This document shows positions 20,383-26,903 of a DNA stretch of 64,000 bases, in pieces. The notes beneath the pieces were generated by a model. It had not been told where the DNA came from and searched no databases. It saw nothing but the letters and a program-made list of their open reading frames with translations. Both the position numbers and the translations under genes were made by a program. Every line of letters starts with the position of its first letter. Position 1 is the stretch's first letter. Source of the DNA: Pseudomonas putida (GTDB lineage: Bacteria > Pseudomonadota > Gammaproteobacteria > Pseudomonadales > Pseudomonadaceae); assembly GCF_028682395.1 (NCBI RefSeq), contig NZ_JANHLC010000010.1, positions 124,001 through 188,000 on the forward strand. The letters run 5' to 3'.

Positions 20383-21526
20383 CAACCTCATCCTCTTCTG
20401 CCTCATCAAGCAACTCGCGTACTTTCGCCCTATCGAGCTTAAGCAAATCCGACATTTGCCCTTCGCTGATTAGATCTTTCTTCCACGCATCGATAGCTAA
20501 CAAAAAAAGCCTCGTTGATTGCGCGCCTTCCACAGGCGTGGAATCGTGAGCTATCGGGCCTAGTACCTGTTGGGCTTGGTCGTCGGTTATACCGCCATTA
20601 TCCATGAACCAATCCCAAGTACCCTTTTTCGTCAGGTCCAATTCTTCAAGCCTCATCACCATCGCCTGGCGTGAAACACCAAAGAAACTAGCGAGCAGGA
20701 TGATGTGCCGACGAGTGAGGTGGGTTGATCCAATGGTCACTTCCTTGAACTTTTCCATGACAGTACGGGCTGGCGTTAGAAACGCGCTTCCGAAAGCGTT
20801 CGCGTAACGCTCTTCACGCGAGTTCTCATACTTTTCGGCTTGATAGATCTCGGGCTGACGCCGCGTCGCTATAAAGTGCCCGAGCTCGTGGGCGCCAGTC
20901 TGAGTTTGACGATCCTTCCGATGTACTGCATTTATTAGCATACAGGCGCCAACGGCGTCGTCATAGGCAAACAGCCCAGACACTTTCGATTCAAGTCTCC
21001 GGCTATAGACACGAATTCCAAGTTGCATCTCTATGAGCGAAAACAGATCTTGAATCGGGCTCTCGCCGAGCCCTAGCCAGCTTCGGAGGCTATGTGCATC
21101 GTGCTCCGCTTGTTTGCGTACATCGCCAGGTAAGATGCTTTTTTCGGTCGGATAATTCGAGGTTTTCCGAACACCTAAAATGTTCTCAAGTTCTACTTCC
21201 GCCCTGACGAGATCATTCAGCATCCGAGCAGCTTGGTCGATGCCTGCATCACCAGTGTCTGGGAGTGAGCGGAAACGAGGAACAAGATCCACATGGACCG
21301 CTTCTCGGCGTAGCAAAGAGTTAGCAGATACTCCATAACAGCGACTAAGCATCTGGATCTCGTCAAGCCTTGCAGAGCGCTGCCCTTTTTCAATGGCCAC
21401 GAGAGTGGTTCGAGCAAAGCCAACTGCTTTGGCCGCTGCGTCTTGGGTCATGGCCGCGGTTTCGCGCGCGACCTTAAGTCGTTCACCCAGTTCAGCTGGG
21501 TTCAGTTCAAAGTCTGGTTTGGTCAT
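20357..21526 (-). CDS. XRE-type HTH regulator fused to ImmA/IrrE metallopeptidase
   Basis: This 389-residue protein has an N-terminal XRE helix-turn-helix (about 12-68; MTQDAAAKAVGFARTTLVAIE) and a zinc-peptidase motif HELGH at 213-217. Proteins of this build act as sensors: ImmA/IrrE cleave repressors after DNA damage or phage cues, and fused forms can bind their own operator. The ATG at 21526 is fixed by a 4-base overlap (ATGA) with the stop of the QueC-like gene; longer upstream frames are not needed. The last 60 residues are acidic (ELLDEAEEDEVDDLF), perhaps a contact for the PIN protein encoded next. A likely operator is the inverted repeat at the head of the operon. Confidence 0.85.
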   Translation of the reverse strand: MTKPDFELNPAELGERLKVARETAAMTQDAAAKAVGFARTTLVAIEKGQRSARLDEIQMLSRCYGVSANSLLRREAVHVDLVPRFRSLPDTGDAGIDQAARMLNDLVRAEVELENILGVRKTSNYPTEKSILPGDVRKQAEHDAHSLRSWLGLGESPIQDLFSLIEMQLGIRVYSRRLESKVSGLFAYDDAVGACMLINAVHRKDRQTQTGAHELGHFIATRRQPEIYQAEKYENSREERYANAFGSAFLTPARTVMEKFKEVTIGSTHLTRRHIILLASFFGVSRQAMVMRLEELDLTKKGTWDWFMDNGGITDDQAQQVLGPIAHDSTPVEGAQSTRLFLLAIDAWKKDLISEGQMSDLLKLDRAKVRELLDEAEEDEVDDLFKLSH

Positions 21527-22899
21527 GATGCGCCATCTATCCACTTTCTCACGAACGACTCTGATCTCATATCGCTCGTGAACGCTGACCATTCCTTGGC
21601 ATGTTGTTGCAGGAGCCTGTCAAGGTTCTGCGCCACGGCATGTGGCGACTCGGCCAGAGCTCGAGCCAGTTCGCTCGTTCTGCGGCGTTTGATCAGTTCG
21701 TACTGCGAAGATTCCCGAATCGAAGAAAGGTGTTCGAAATGAAGCACCCCTGCGATAGCGTATTGTCGCAAGGCTTTAGTAAAACTGGTGAATTCTTTTG
21801 CTGCGCCTGTTTCCCAGGTCGGGCTGTCTAGGGATTCCCATACATAGTTCGTTGGTGGCTCCTCTAATCCTGCAGCGTGAACGCTAAGGCGGCGAAGCAT
21901 ACACGCGGCACATATGCCGCACTGCCTTCTTGCGCCTGAAACGGCTACCTGTCGGGATTGCTGCCAGCACGACCTGGTCGTTATCCAATTCGCGCTAGGG
22001 CCACAGGTTTCCACAAACTCGCGTAGGGTCTCGCCTTTCGTCATCCAAAGCCTGGGAAAGGTGTACTGGAATCGATAGCCTAGAAGTGCTTCGATAAAGC
22101 ACTCCATCAGCTTGGTGAAGACGGGGTGATTTCGATAGTCCTCATACCCATGTGCAACAGGAAGGAGCACAGGTGCAAGTGCACCTTGTCCGCTTTCGGG
22201 GATGATGGCCATTGGAGCATCAATTAAATACGCCGCAATTGCAGATATGATGCTGAACTTGAATCCGCGGCTGCGCGCACTTCTCTCGGCGCTTCTTGCA
22301 TCATCGAGCTTGACTGAATATGGGATGGCCGTGAATGGAATCCTTTGGCGTTCCTTCTTTGAAATGTCGTGTTGTTTGCTCCCTATTCGAAGACGAATCA
22401 GGCGTTTACCTAGGCGTTTGCTCTCAAGCTCAGAGACCGCACGGGAGTCCATTCCGTCACTGAAAGCAATGACCGCCTCTGCATCGGAAGGAAAAGCTAT
22501 TTGGCCTTGTGGCGGTCTCTGTGCGGCTTGTTTTCGAGATCGAAAGTTGAAATGCCAGTCGTCGCCGGTCAGGAGGTTCAGCGCGTTGACGAGCGCTCGA
22601 TCTACCTTGTTACTCGACCACCGTTCAACGTCGTGTACTGGAACATGCACGATGAACCGCCTGCCCCAACTCATGGTGCTGCGGACAAGGATGCGATCAC
22701 AGAACTCGACTGCAGCGGCTATGAGTAGTGCGTCATGAGTTACGGGCTCCCATTTGTCATGGGATGAGAAGGATGCGAGAGCCTCAAGGTCGAACTCGAT
22801 GTTCTTCTCGATGTAACACGGGACCACACCGTTTCTTTTGCGGGCGCCAGGTTCAAGTATATCTACAGCTATTTCCTTAGGCGGCAAGGTGTTCATCAC
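21523..22899 (-). CDS. QueC-like PP-loop ATPase
   Basis: The 458-residue protein keeps a PP-loop SDGMDS at residues 147-152 (QueC has SGGxDS) and a QueC-type zinc site: TKGETLREF then SC (C311) and CGICAAC (C327, C330, C333). QueC makes preQ0 from carboxydeazaguanine with ATP; relatives without the rest of the queuosine pathway occur in defence operons such as Qat and type IV CBASS. No other deazaguanine gene is seen here, and about 140 N-terminal plus 110 C-terminal residues are extra to housekeeping QueC. The start is GTG at 22899 (GTGA overlap with the upstream stop) or the ATG at 22896. I infer a modifying enzyme acting on a protein or small molecule rather than tRNA. Confidence 0.8.
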   Translation of the reverse strand: MMNTLPPKEIAVDILEPGARKRNGVVPCYIEKNIEFDLEALASFSSHDKWEPVTHDALLIAAAVEFCDRILVRSTMSWGRRFIVHVPVHDVERWSSNKVDRALVNALNLLTGDDWHFNFRSRKQAAQRPPQGQIAFPSDAEAVIAFSDGMDSRAVSELESKRLGKRLIRLRIGSKQHDISKKERQRIPFTAIPYSVKLDDARSAERSARSRGFKFSIISAIAAYLIDAPMAIIPESGQGALAPVLLPVAHGYEDYRNHPVFTKLMECFIEALLGYRFQYTFPRLWMTKGETLREFVETCGPSANWITTRSCWQQSRQVAVSGARRQCGICAACMLRRLSVHAAGLEEPPTNYVWESLDSPTWETGAAKEFTSFTKALRQYAIAGVLHFEHLSSIRESSQYELIKRRRTSELARALAESPHAVAQNLDRLLQQHAKEWSAFTSDMRSESFVRKWIDGAS

Positions 22900-23501
22900 A
22901 ACGATACCCCGTCATCAAGACCTTCCATCTTCCTAGGTGGGAGGATTCGAGCGGGCTCTGGACCCACAAGATCCAGACCGAGTTGGGTGCTCGATAGAGT
23001 AGAAATGGCATTCTGGAGTCTCTTACTCACGTACTCTGCTCTTTGCTCATTCGAGTCGCGAAGGTAGTGTTCTTCGATCGACCGTATGTTTGCGTGGCAG
23101 CGGTCTTTAGCGGCGAGGCCTACCGCCTCATGGAATGCTTCAATTCCAAATTTGCCTTCATGGATAAGAGTGATGCTCCATTCCACAAGATTCGTTCCAA
23201 AAACGGAGGCTGCTGCTAGGGCTTTCGCATTTTCAAGTTGATCCAGCGCAAGTTCCGGCATTTCCAGAGAGTTATCACAGCCGGTAAAGACTGCTTTCAA
23301 GGCTTCCATCAGATGCCACGAGACCTCCATTTTGAAGTCGCTGGCAACTGCGTGCGTCGTTGCCTCTGCGATCTGGGAGGCGTCGTAGGTGTCTTGGTCC
23401 GCACGTTTTGCCAGTTCTTTCCATGGCTTTCGCAGCTTCAAGCTTCTATGTGGCCCATCGCTCATTTCGTCCAGCCCCCCAGTGAATACCGGTTTTGACA
23501 T
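22896..23501 (-). CDS. Unrecognised 201-residue protein, first gene of the QueC-like operon
   Basis: I do not recognise this family. The product is soluble, mostly predicted helix, with no signal peptide or membrane segment. Its first dozen residues contain a GG pair (VFTGGLDEM) and the last thirty are Pro/Gly-rich and flexible. Two starts are possible: ATG at 23501, which lies inside the operator arm and would give an almost leaderless mRNA, or ATG at 23465, which follows a GGGGGG about eleven bases upstream. The stop overlaps the QueC-like start by three to four bases, so the two products are probably made in step. A partner or substrate of the QueC-like enzyme is a reasonable guess only. 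Confidence 0.65.
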   Translation of the reverse strand: MSKPVFTGGLDEMSDGPHRSLKLRKPWKELAKRADQDTYDASQIAEATTHAVASDFKMEVSWHLMEALKAVFTGCDNSLEMPELALDQLENAKALAAASVFGTNLVEWSITLIHEGKFGIEAFHEAVGLAAKDRCHANIRSIEEHYLRDSNEQRAEYVSKRLQNAISTLSSTQLGLDLVGPEPARILPPRKMEGLDDGVSL

Positions 23502-23538
23502 TGTCAGATATTAGTACTAAAAATCTGACAATGTCAAA
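23494..23538. promoter_or_regulatory. Perfect inverted-repeat operator with overlapping divergent promoters
   Basis: Two perfect 16-bp arms (23494-23509 and 23523-23538) flank a 13-base centre holding the palindrome TTAGTACTAA. Each arm contains GACATTGTC or its reverse, itself a palindrome, and a perfect TTGACA. On the minus strand TTGACA (23537-23532) and TAATAT (23513-23508) are 18 bases apart and drive the QueC-like operon; on the plus strand TTGACA (23495-23500) and TAAAAA (23518-23523) are 17 apart. A protein bound to the arms would cover both -35 boxes. The XRE/ImmA product is the obvious candidate binder. Confidence 0.7.
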
Positions 23539-23685
23539 GTCGTAATCAGAACGAACGGGGGTAAGCGATCGGGTATCCCGGTCTTGCATAGCTAAATCGG
23601 TTGTCAACGATGCGGGAGCAGCTCCCCGATTGTCACTCGCCAGCTGCGTGGGCGGGCGAATAGGGAATTACGTCACCCAAATAAA

Positions 23686-23756
23686 TTGCATATCCGAGTT
23701 GTATTTTGCATTTTTAAATGCAATTGTATTTGCGGTTGTTAATTGCATTTTGCAAT
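23686..23756. promoter_or_regulatory. Cluster of TTGCAT/ATGCAA elements upstream of the DUF1413 gene
   Basis: TTGCAT occurs at 23686; an 8-bp inverted repeat TTGCATTT/AAATGCAA spans 23706-23723; a 6-bp one, ATTGCA/TGCAAT, spans 23742-23756 and ends 20 bases before the gene start. Repeated half-sites directly before a small gene suggest an operator, perhaps autoregulatory. Confidence 0.5.
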
Positions 23757-23775
23757 GCGCGCACTAGGAGCTTCC

Positions 23776-24123
23776 ATGGTTATCTCCCTCATGCTTACCC
23801 CTGAGCTCGCTGCCTGGGCACAAAAACAGCCCGACGTATCGGCAACGATTCTAGCTTTGTTGCAAGCGCACGTGAAAAGTACGGATACCCCTGCAGATCG
23901 CGCCGCCGCCGTCCTAAAAGAAAACGTCCTGAAATTGCCCGAGGGCATGGAGTTCGAGATACCTCAGATCATCGGCCAAGAGGTCTGGCAGACCCTTGAT
24001 CGCTCCAGCCGGGTGACTTTTGGTAAGCAGGTAAAACGTGAAGCAGCGGATTTCGGATTGGAATTCATCCGCACCACGGCTTCCCGTCATGCGGTGTACA
24101 AAAAAAGGGTCGTTGCAGGCTGA
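23776..24123 (+). CDS. Small DUF1413-type protein
   Basis: The 115-residue product contains the DUF1413 pattern LPEGMEFEIPQIIGQEVWQTL followed by a basic segment (FGKQVKREAADFG), in its C-terminal half. The start is ATG at 23776, five bases after AGGAG; an upstream TTG at 23743 keeps the frame open but has no ribosome site. DUF1413 proteins are small, basic and often encoded on mobile elements; some are thought to bind DNA, but no activity is established. The TTGCAT repeats just upstream would fit self-regulation. It may belong to island maintenance rather than to either defence module. Confidence 0.65.
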   Translation: MVISLMLTPELAAWAQKQPDVSATILALLQAHVKSTDTPADRAAAVLKENVLKLPEGMEFEIPQIIGQEVWQTLDRSSRVTFGKQVKREAADFGLEFIRTTASRHAVYKKRVVAG

Positions 24124-24192
24124 CGACTCAACCTGCAGGCAACGTCGAGTAGCACAATTAAAGTGCTTGGAACGCTAGATATGGGGGGCTCT

Positions 24193-24498
24193 ATGAAGAC
24201 TTGGGGAATGCGTAGCAATTTCGACTACCAGGGCACGGTACTGACCGGTACTACTATCACCTATGGCAAAAATAGAAAGATCCATGTCAGTGCCGAGCAG
24301 TATGCGGCACTGAGAAATACCTTCCTTAACCGTGCGGTGCCTATTGGGGCATCTCGGACAAGCGCCGATGCTGACAGTATTGGTGCTTGGATTCAGGCGA
24401 ATATCACCCCGGTGTCGATCGCTTCTTATGTGGGGCCAATTTTGCTTGAGGGGTATGCGGAACGGGTCGGCAATTCGCATATCCGCATTGTGCGTTAA
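24193..24498 (+). CDS. Unrecognised 101-residue protein
   Basis: I do not recognise this product. It has no signal peptide, no cysteine motif and no membrane segment; the middle (TTITYGKNRKIHVSAEQYAAL) resembles a short beta-strand plus helix element. The start at 24193 follows GGGGGG by four bases, with a possible earlier ATG at 24178. It lies 69 bases after the DUF1413 gene on the same strand and stops 31 bases before the 3' end of the integrase gene, which converges on it. Codon use and length make it plausible as a gene. Confidence 0.5.
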   Translation: MKTWGMRSNFDYQGTVLTGTTITYGKNRKIHVSAEQYAALRNTFLNRAVPIGASRTSADADSIGAWIQANITPVSIASYVGPILLEGYAERVGNSHIRIVR

Positions 24499-24529
24499 CC
24501 GCGTAGGTTTAGCTTGTTAGAGCCAAGCC

Positions 24530-25783
24530 TCACAGAGGGTTTCTACCTAGTTGAGAAACCCTCTGGATGGCTGAAACTGACAAGCTTCCTGTGGCGGCTT
24601 GTTGGATGTGGTCGCTCCACCAGGTCATCATTGGGCGTCTTCTCTCAATATAATCCGCACGATTGTAGGCGCTACGCACCTCGTCTTTGTCCACATGCGC
24701 AAGTGCGACCTCGATTAGCTCCGGGTCCCATCCCTGTTCGTTCAGGATAGTACTGGCCATGGAGCGCATGCCGTGGCTCACCAAACGCCCTTCAAAGCCC
24801 ATACGTTTCAAGGCCATGTTTGCGGTCTGGCTGTTGCAGTGAGTTCGTGGGTCTCTATCTGCTGGGAACACGAACTCCCTATGACCGCTGTAGGGTTTTA
24901 TTGTCTCAAGCAGAGCAAGTGCGTGTTCGGTCAGTGGTATGACGTGAGCACGCCGCTTCTTCATCCGCTCTGCTGGGATCGTCCAAGTTTTCTTGTCGAG
25001 ATCGATGTCAGCCCAGGAGGTCGTGGCGGCTTCCGCAGGACGGGTCATGGTGTGGAGTTGCCATTCGATTAGGCAGCGTGTTGTTCTTTTTATGCTCGCA
25101 TTAGCGATGGCAACCATTAGCTCTGGCAGCTCTTCGGGACGGAGGGCGGCCATGTTCTGCTTTTTCGGCTTTTTGAAAACAGCTCGGATGCCGCTGAGCG
25201 GGTTGGCAAAGATCATTCCCGAGTTCACACCGTAGGTCATGATCTCGTTGAGCCGTTGGGTCAGTCGCTTCACTGTCTCCAGGCTGCCTTTGGTTTCGAG
25301 GGGGCGCAGCAGTGCGATGACCGTCGGGGCATTGATCTGCGAGATAGGTTTTGTTCCTAGCGTTGGAAAAACATGCAGTATGAGTGAACGCCAGATGTCT
25401 TCGGCATAAGCCTGGGTGACGGAATCTTTTTTCAGTTCAAACCAAGCGGACGCCACGTTCTCGAGTGTGTGCTCAGTTGCCTGCCTTTTTGTCTGCTCCA
25501 GCGCACTACGATGTTCCTTCGGGTCGATGCCTTGCGCGAGAAGCTCTCTGGCTTCGACCGTTTTCTTCCTGGCTTGCGCGAGCGAAAGTTCTGGGTAGGT
25601 GCCGAGGCCCATGTTGATACGGTTCTTGGTAACCGGCTGCCGATAGTTGAAGTTCCATAGCGTAGAGCCATTGATCCTCACGCGCAGCTGTAAGCCGTCT
25701 CCATCGCTGAGGACGTAGTCCTTGTCTTTCGGCTTTACCGCTTTGAGCTGGCGGTCAGAGAGGCGGGTGGCTTGGGCGCACAT
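24530..25783 (-). CDS. P4-type tyrosine site-specific integrase
   Basis: About 417 residues. The N-terminus is the DUF4102 arm-binding domain (LSDRQLKAVKP...VLSDGDGLQLRV), then the SAM-like core-binding domain and the catalytic domain with the first Arg in QLHTMTRPAEA, the HxxR box HGMR, a His in AHVDKDEVR and the Tyr nucleophile in the SAYNRADY segment. It integrates or excises DNA at a tRNA-like target. I prefer the ATG at 25783, with GGAACA upstream, but 25795 and 25825 are in frame. The gene starts about 185 bases from the 3' end of tmRNA, so it should use the tmRNA 3' end as attachment site. It looks intact, so the island may still move. Confidence 0.92.
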   Translation of the reverse strand: MCAQATRLSDRQLKAVKPKDKDYVLSDGDGLQLRVRINGSTLWNFNYRQPVTKNRINMGLGTYPELSLAQARKKTVEARELLAQGIDPKEHRSALEQTKRQATEHTLENVASAWFELKKDSVTQAYAEDIWRSLILHVFPTLGTKPISQINAPTVIALLRPLETKGSLETVKRLTQRLNEIMTYGVNSGMIFANPLSGIRAVFKKPKKQNMAALRPEELPELMVAIANASIKRTTRCLIEWQLHTMTRPAEAATTSWADIDLDKKTWTIPAERMKKRRAHVIPLTEHALALLETIKPYSGHREFVFPADRDPRTHCNSQTANMALKRMGFEGRLVSHGMRSMASTILNEQGWDPELIEVALAHVDKDEVRSAYNRADYIERRRPMMTWWSDHIQQAATGSLSVSAIQRVSQLGRNPL

Positions 25784-25882
25784 GAGGTGTTCCATGACAT
25801 CGATTGGTATTCCAAAAATTACCACTGAAGGGCTTGGAATACCATCTGGAATACCGGGTTACGTGGATTGTGTCGGACGCCC

Positions 25883-25902
25883 ATAGACGCTAATAGACGC
25901 TA
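25883..25902. repeat. Tandem 10-bp repeat between integrase and tmRNA
   Basis: ATAGACGCTA occurs twice in direct tandem (25883-25892 and 25893-25902), about 65 bases from the tmRNA 3' end. Short direct repeats beside an attachment site are typical integrase arm-binding sites, but this is position-based inference. Confidence 0.4.
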
Positions 25903-25931
25903 AAGCCTTGATTTTGCTGGATTGCAGGCAC

Positions 25932-25956
25932 AAAAAAGACGTCCTTGGACGTCTTT
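25932..25956 (-). terminator. ssrA: Rho-independent terminator of the tmRNA gene
   Basis: A perfect 10-bp stem (25935-25944 with 25947-25956) is followed on the minus strand by six T residues. It lies 12 bases past the CCA end of tmRNA. Because it sits on the island side of the attachment site, it must have come in with the island. Confidence 0.8.
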
Positions 25957-25967
25957 AGATGTAAAGT

Positions 25968-26356
25968 TGGTGGAGCCGGGGGGATTTGAACCCCCGTCCG
26001 CCAGTACTCCGCTGTCGGTACTACATGCTTAGCCGTGTCTACTGAGTTAACCCGCGGCCGCCCGACGGGCAGGGTGCTTTGGGCGAGTTGTGTAAGTTTT
26101 AGCCGATTCGTCCACAACATACTGCACGGCGATTCTGTTCTATATGACAATCATTTTGGGTTTACAGACATCCCCTGATGATTGCTGGACCCGAAGGTAC
26201 CAGAAGAGCGATCTAAGGCTGCTTACGCAGCGAGAGAAGCCCCGTAGTTTTCGTCATTGGCAACTATAGAAGTTGCAACAGTGGATTTACGAGTTCTGTT
26301 ACCAACTCGGCATGCACCTAAAGTTTCGCAACCGGCGTCGAATCCTAAACGGCCCC
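25968..26356 (-). ncRNA. ssrA: tmRNA (transfer-messenger RNA)
   Basis: The minus strand starts with GGGGCCGTTTAGGATTCGAC, the standard tmRNA 5' end, and finishes with a tRNA-Ala-like acceptor and T-arm (GGTTCAAATCC) and an encoded CCA at 25968. Length is 389 bases. The mRNA-like part encodes ANDENYGASLAA then TAA (tag codons 26261-26226), ending in the LAA degron recognised by ClpXP. It rescues stalled ribosomes together with SmpB, whose gene is at 35703-36185. The island joins the gene at its 3' end but leaves a complete, functional sequence. Confidence 0.97.
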
Positions 26357-26451
26357 GAAGCATGCTGGCGACAAACCAGCAGGTTCGTGCAGTGTACGGC
26401 AATGTACGCCATAAGGCCAATCCGAAGCGCGGCCTTATGGCGTTGCGGGGA

Positions 26452-26724
26452 TCAGCCCTTGCCTTTTTGCGCGTCAGCGAGGATCTGGATGGCCCGTTGG
26501 CTTTCGGTAATGCAGGCCTTGTCGTCGCCATTGTCCTTGGCCATCTGCGCTGCCCGTTGGGCTGCCAGCAGTTCGCCTTGGGCCGGTTCGCCGATGGTGC
26601 CGGCCGAGGTGATGCCGTCCTTGACCTTCTGCAGGTTTACATCGCACAGGTCCTCGGCCGCGAAGGCGGGCGAGGCGAGCAGGGCGCCAGTGATCAACAG
26701 TCCAGCCAGTACGGAACGCTTCAT
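26452..26724 (-). CDS. Small secreted protein of unknown function
   Basis: The 90-residue product begins with a clear Sec signal peptide (MKRSVLAGLLITGALLASPAFA, cleavage before AEDLC). The mature part is a short helical protein with two cysteines (in DLCDVN and KACITE) that could form a disulfide in the periplasm, and a Lys/Gly tail. AGGAGA lies seven bases before the ATG. It stands alone between tmRNA and the end of the lactate operon. I do not recognise a family; similar small periplasmic proteins are common in Pseudomonas. Confidence 0.75.
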   Translation of the reverse strand: MKRSVLAGLLITGALLASPAFAAEDLCDVNLQKVKDGITSAGTIGEPAQGELLAAQRAAQMAKDNGDDKACITESQRAIQILADAQKGKG

Positions 26725-26863
26725 AGGGATCTCCTTGCCTATCGAGACTCGGAATACCGGTCAGTGGGAATGGCCCGCCGAGTAGGTTTAGGCCACGGGT
26801 GTTCGTGGCTTATTCAGATGGACTGCGGGCGCGCCCAGGCGTTCGGTTTAGTGGCGACAAAGA

Positions 26864-26887
26864 TGAAAAAAGGGCCATAAGCCCTTT
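26864..26887 (-). terminator. Terminator of the lactate operon
   Basis: A 7-bp stem AAAGGGC/GCCCTTT (26869-26875 with 26881-26887) is followed on the minus strand by a run of T residues. It lies 17 bases after the dld stop codon. Confidence 0.8.
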
Positions 26888-26903
26888 ATTCATGACTGCT
26901 GGT

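Larger units (their letters stand above)
1..25967. mobile_element. Genomic island integrated at the tmRNA gene (left end outside the window)
   Basis: A P4-type tyrosine integrase gene lies about 170 bases from the 3' end of the tmRNA gene and points away from it, the usual layout for islands that insert in ssrA. Everything to its left is accessory: a RadC-like gene, a five-gene helicase/methylase cassette, a QueC/ImmA/PIN operon and small unknown genes. Everything to the right of the tmRNA is ordinary Pseudomonas core. I looked for a second copy of the tmRNA 3' end in bases 1-24500 and saw none, so the distal attachment site is probably beyond the left edge. The right boundary is seen; the extent to the left is inferred. 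Confidence 0.75.

Noticed and set aside
1-24500. Second copy of the tmRNA 3' end as distal attachment site
   Set aside because: I scanned the left part for the acceptor/T-arm sequence (GGTTCAAATCC and neighbours) on both strands and saw none; the site is probably outside the window.
26273-26880. Plus-strand frames of 170 and 207 codons across tmRNA and the small secreted-protein gene
   Set aside because: They read through the tmRNA gene and antisense to a gene with a clear signal peptide; no ribosome sites.
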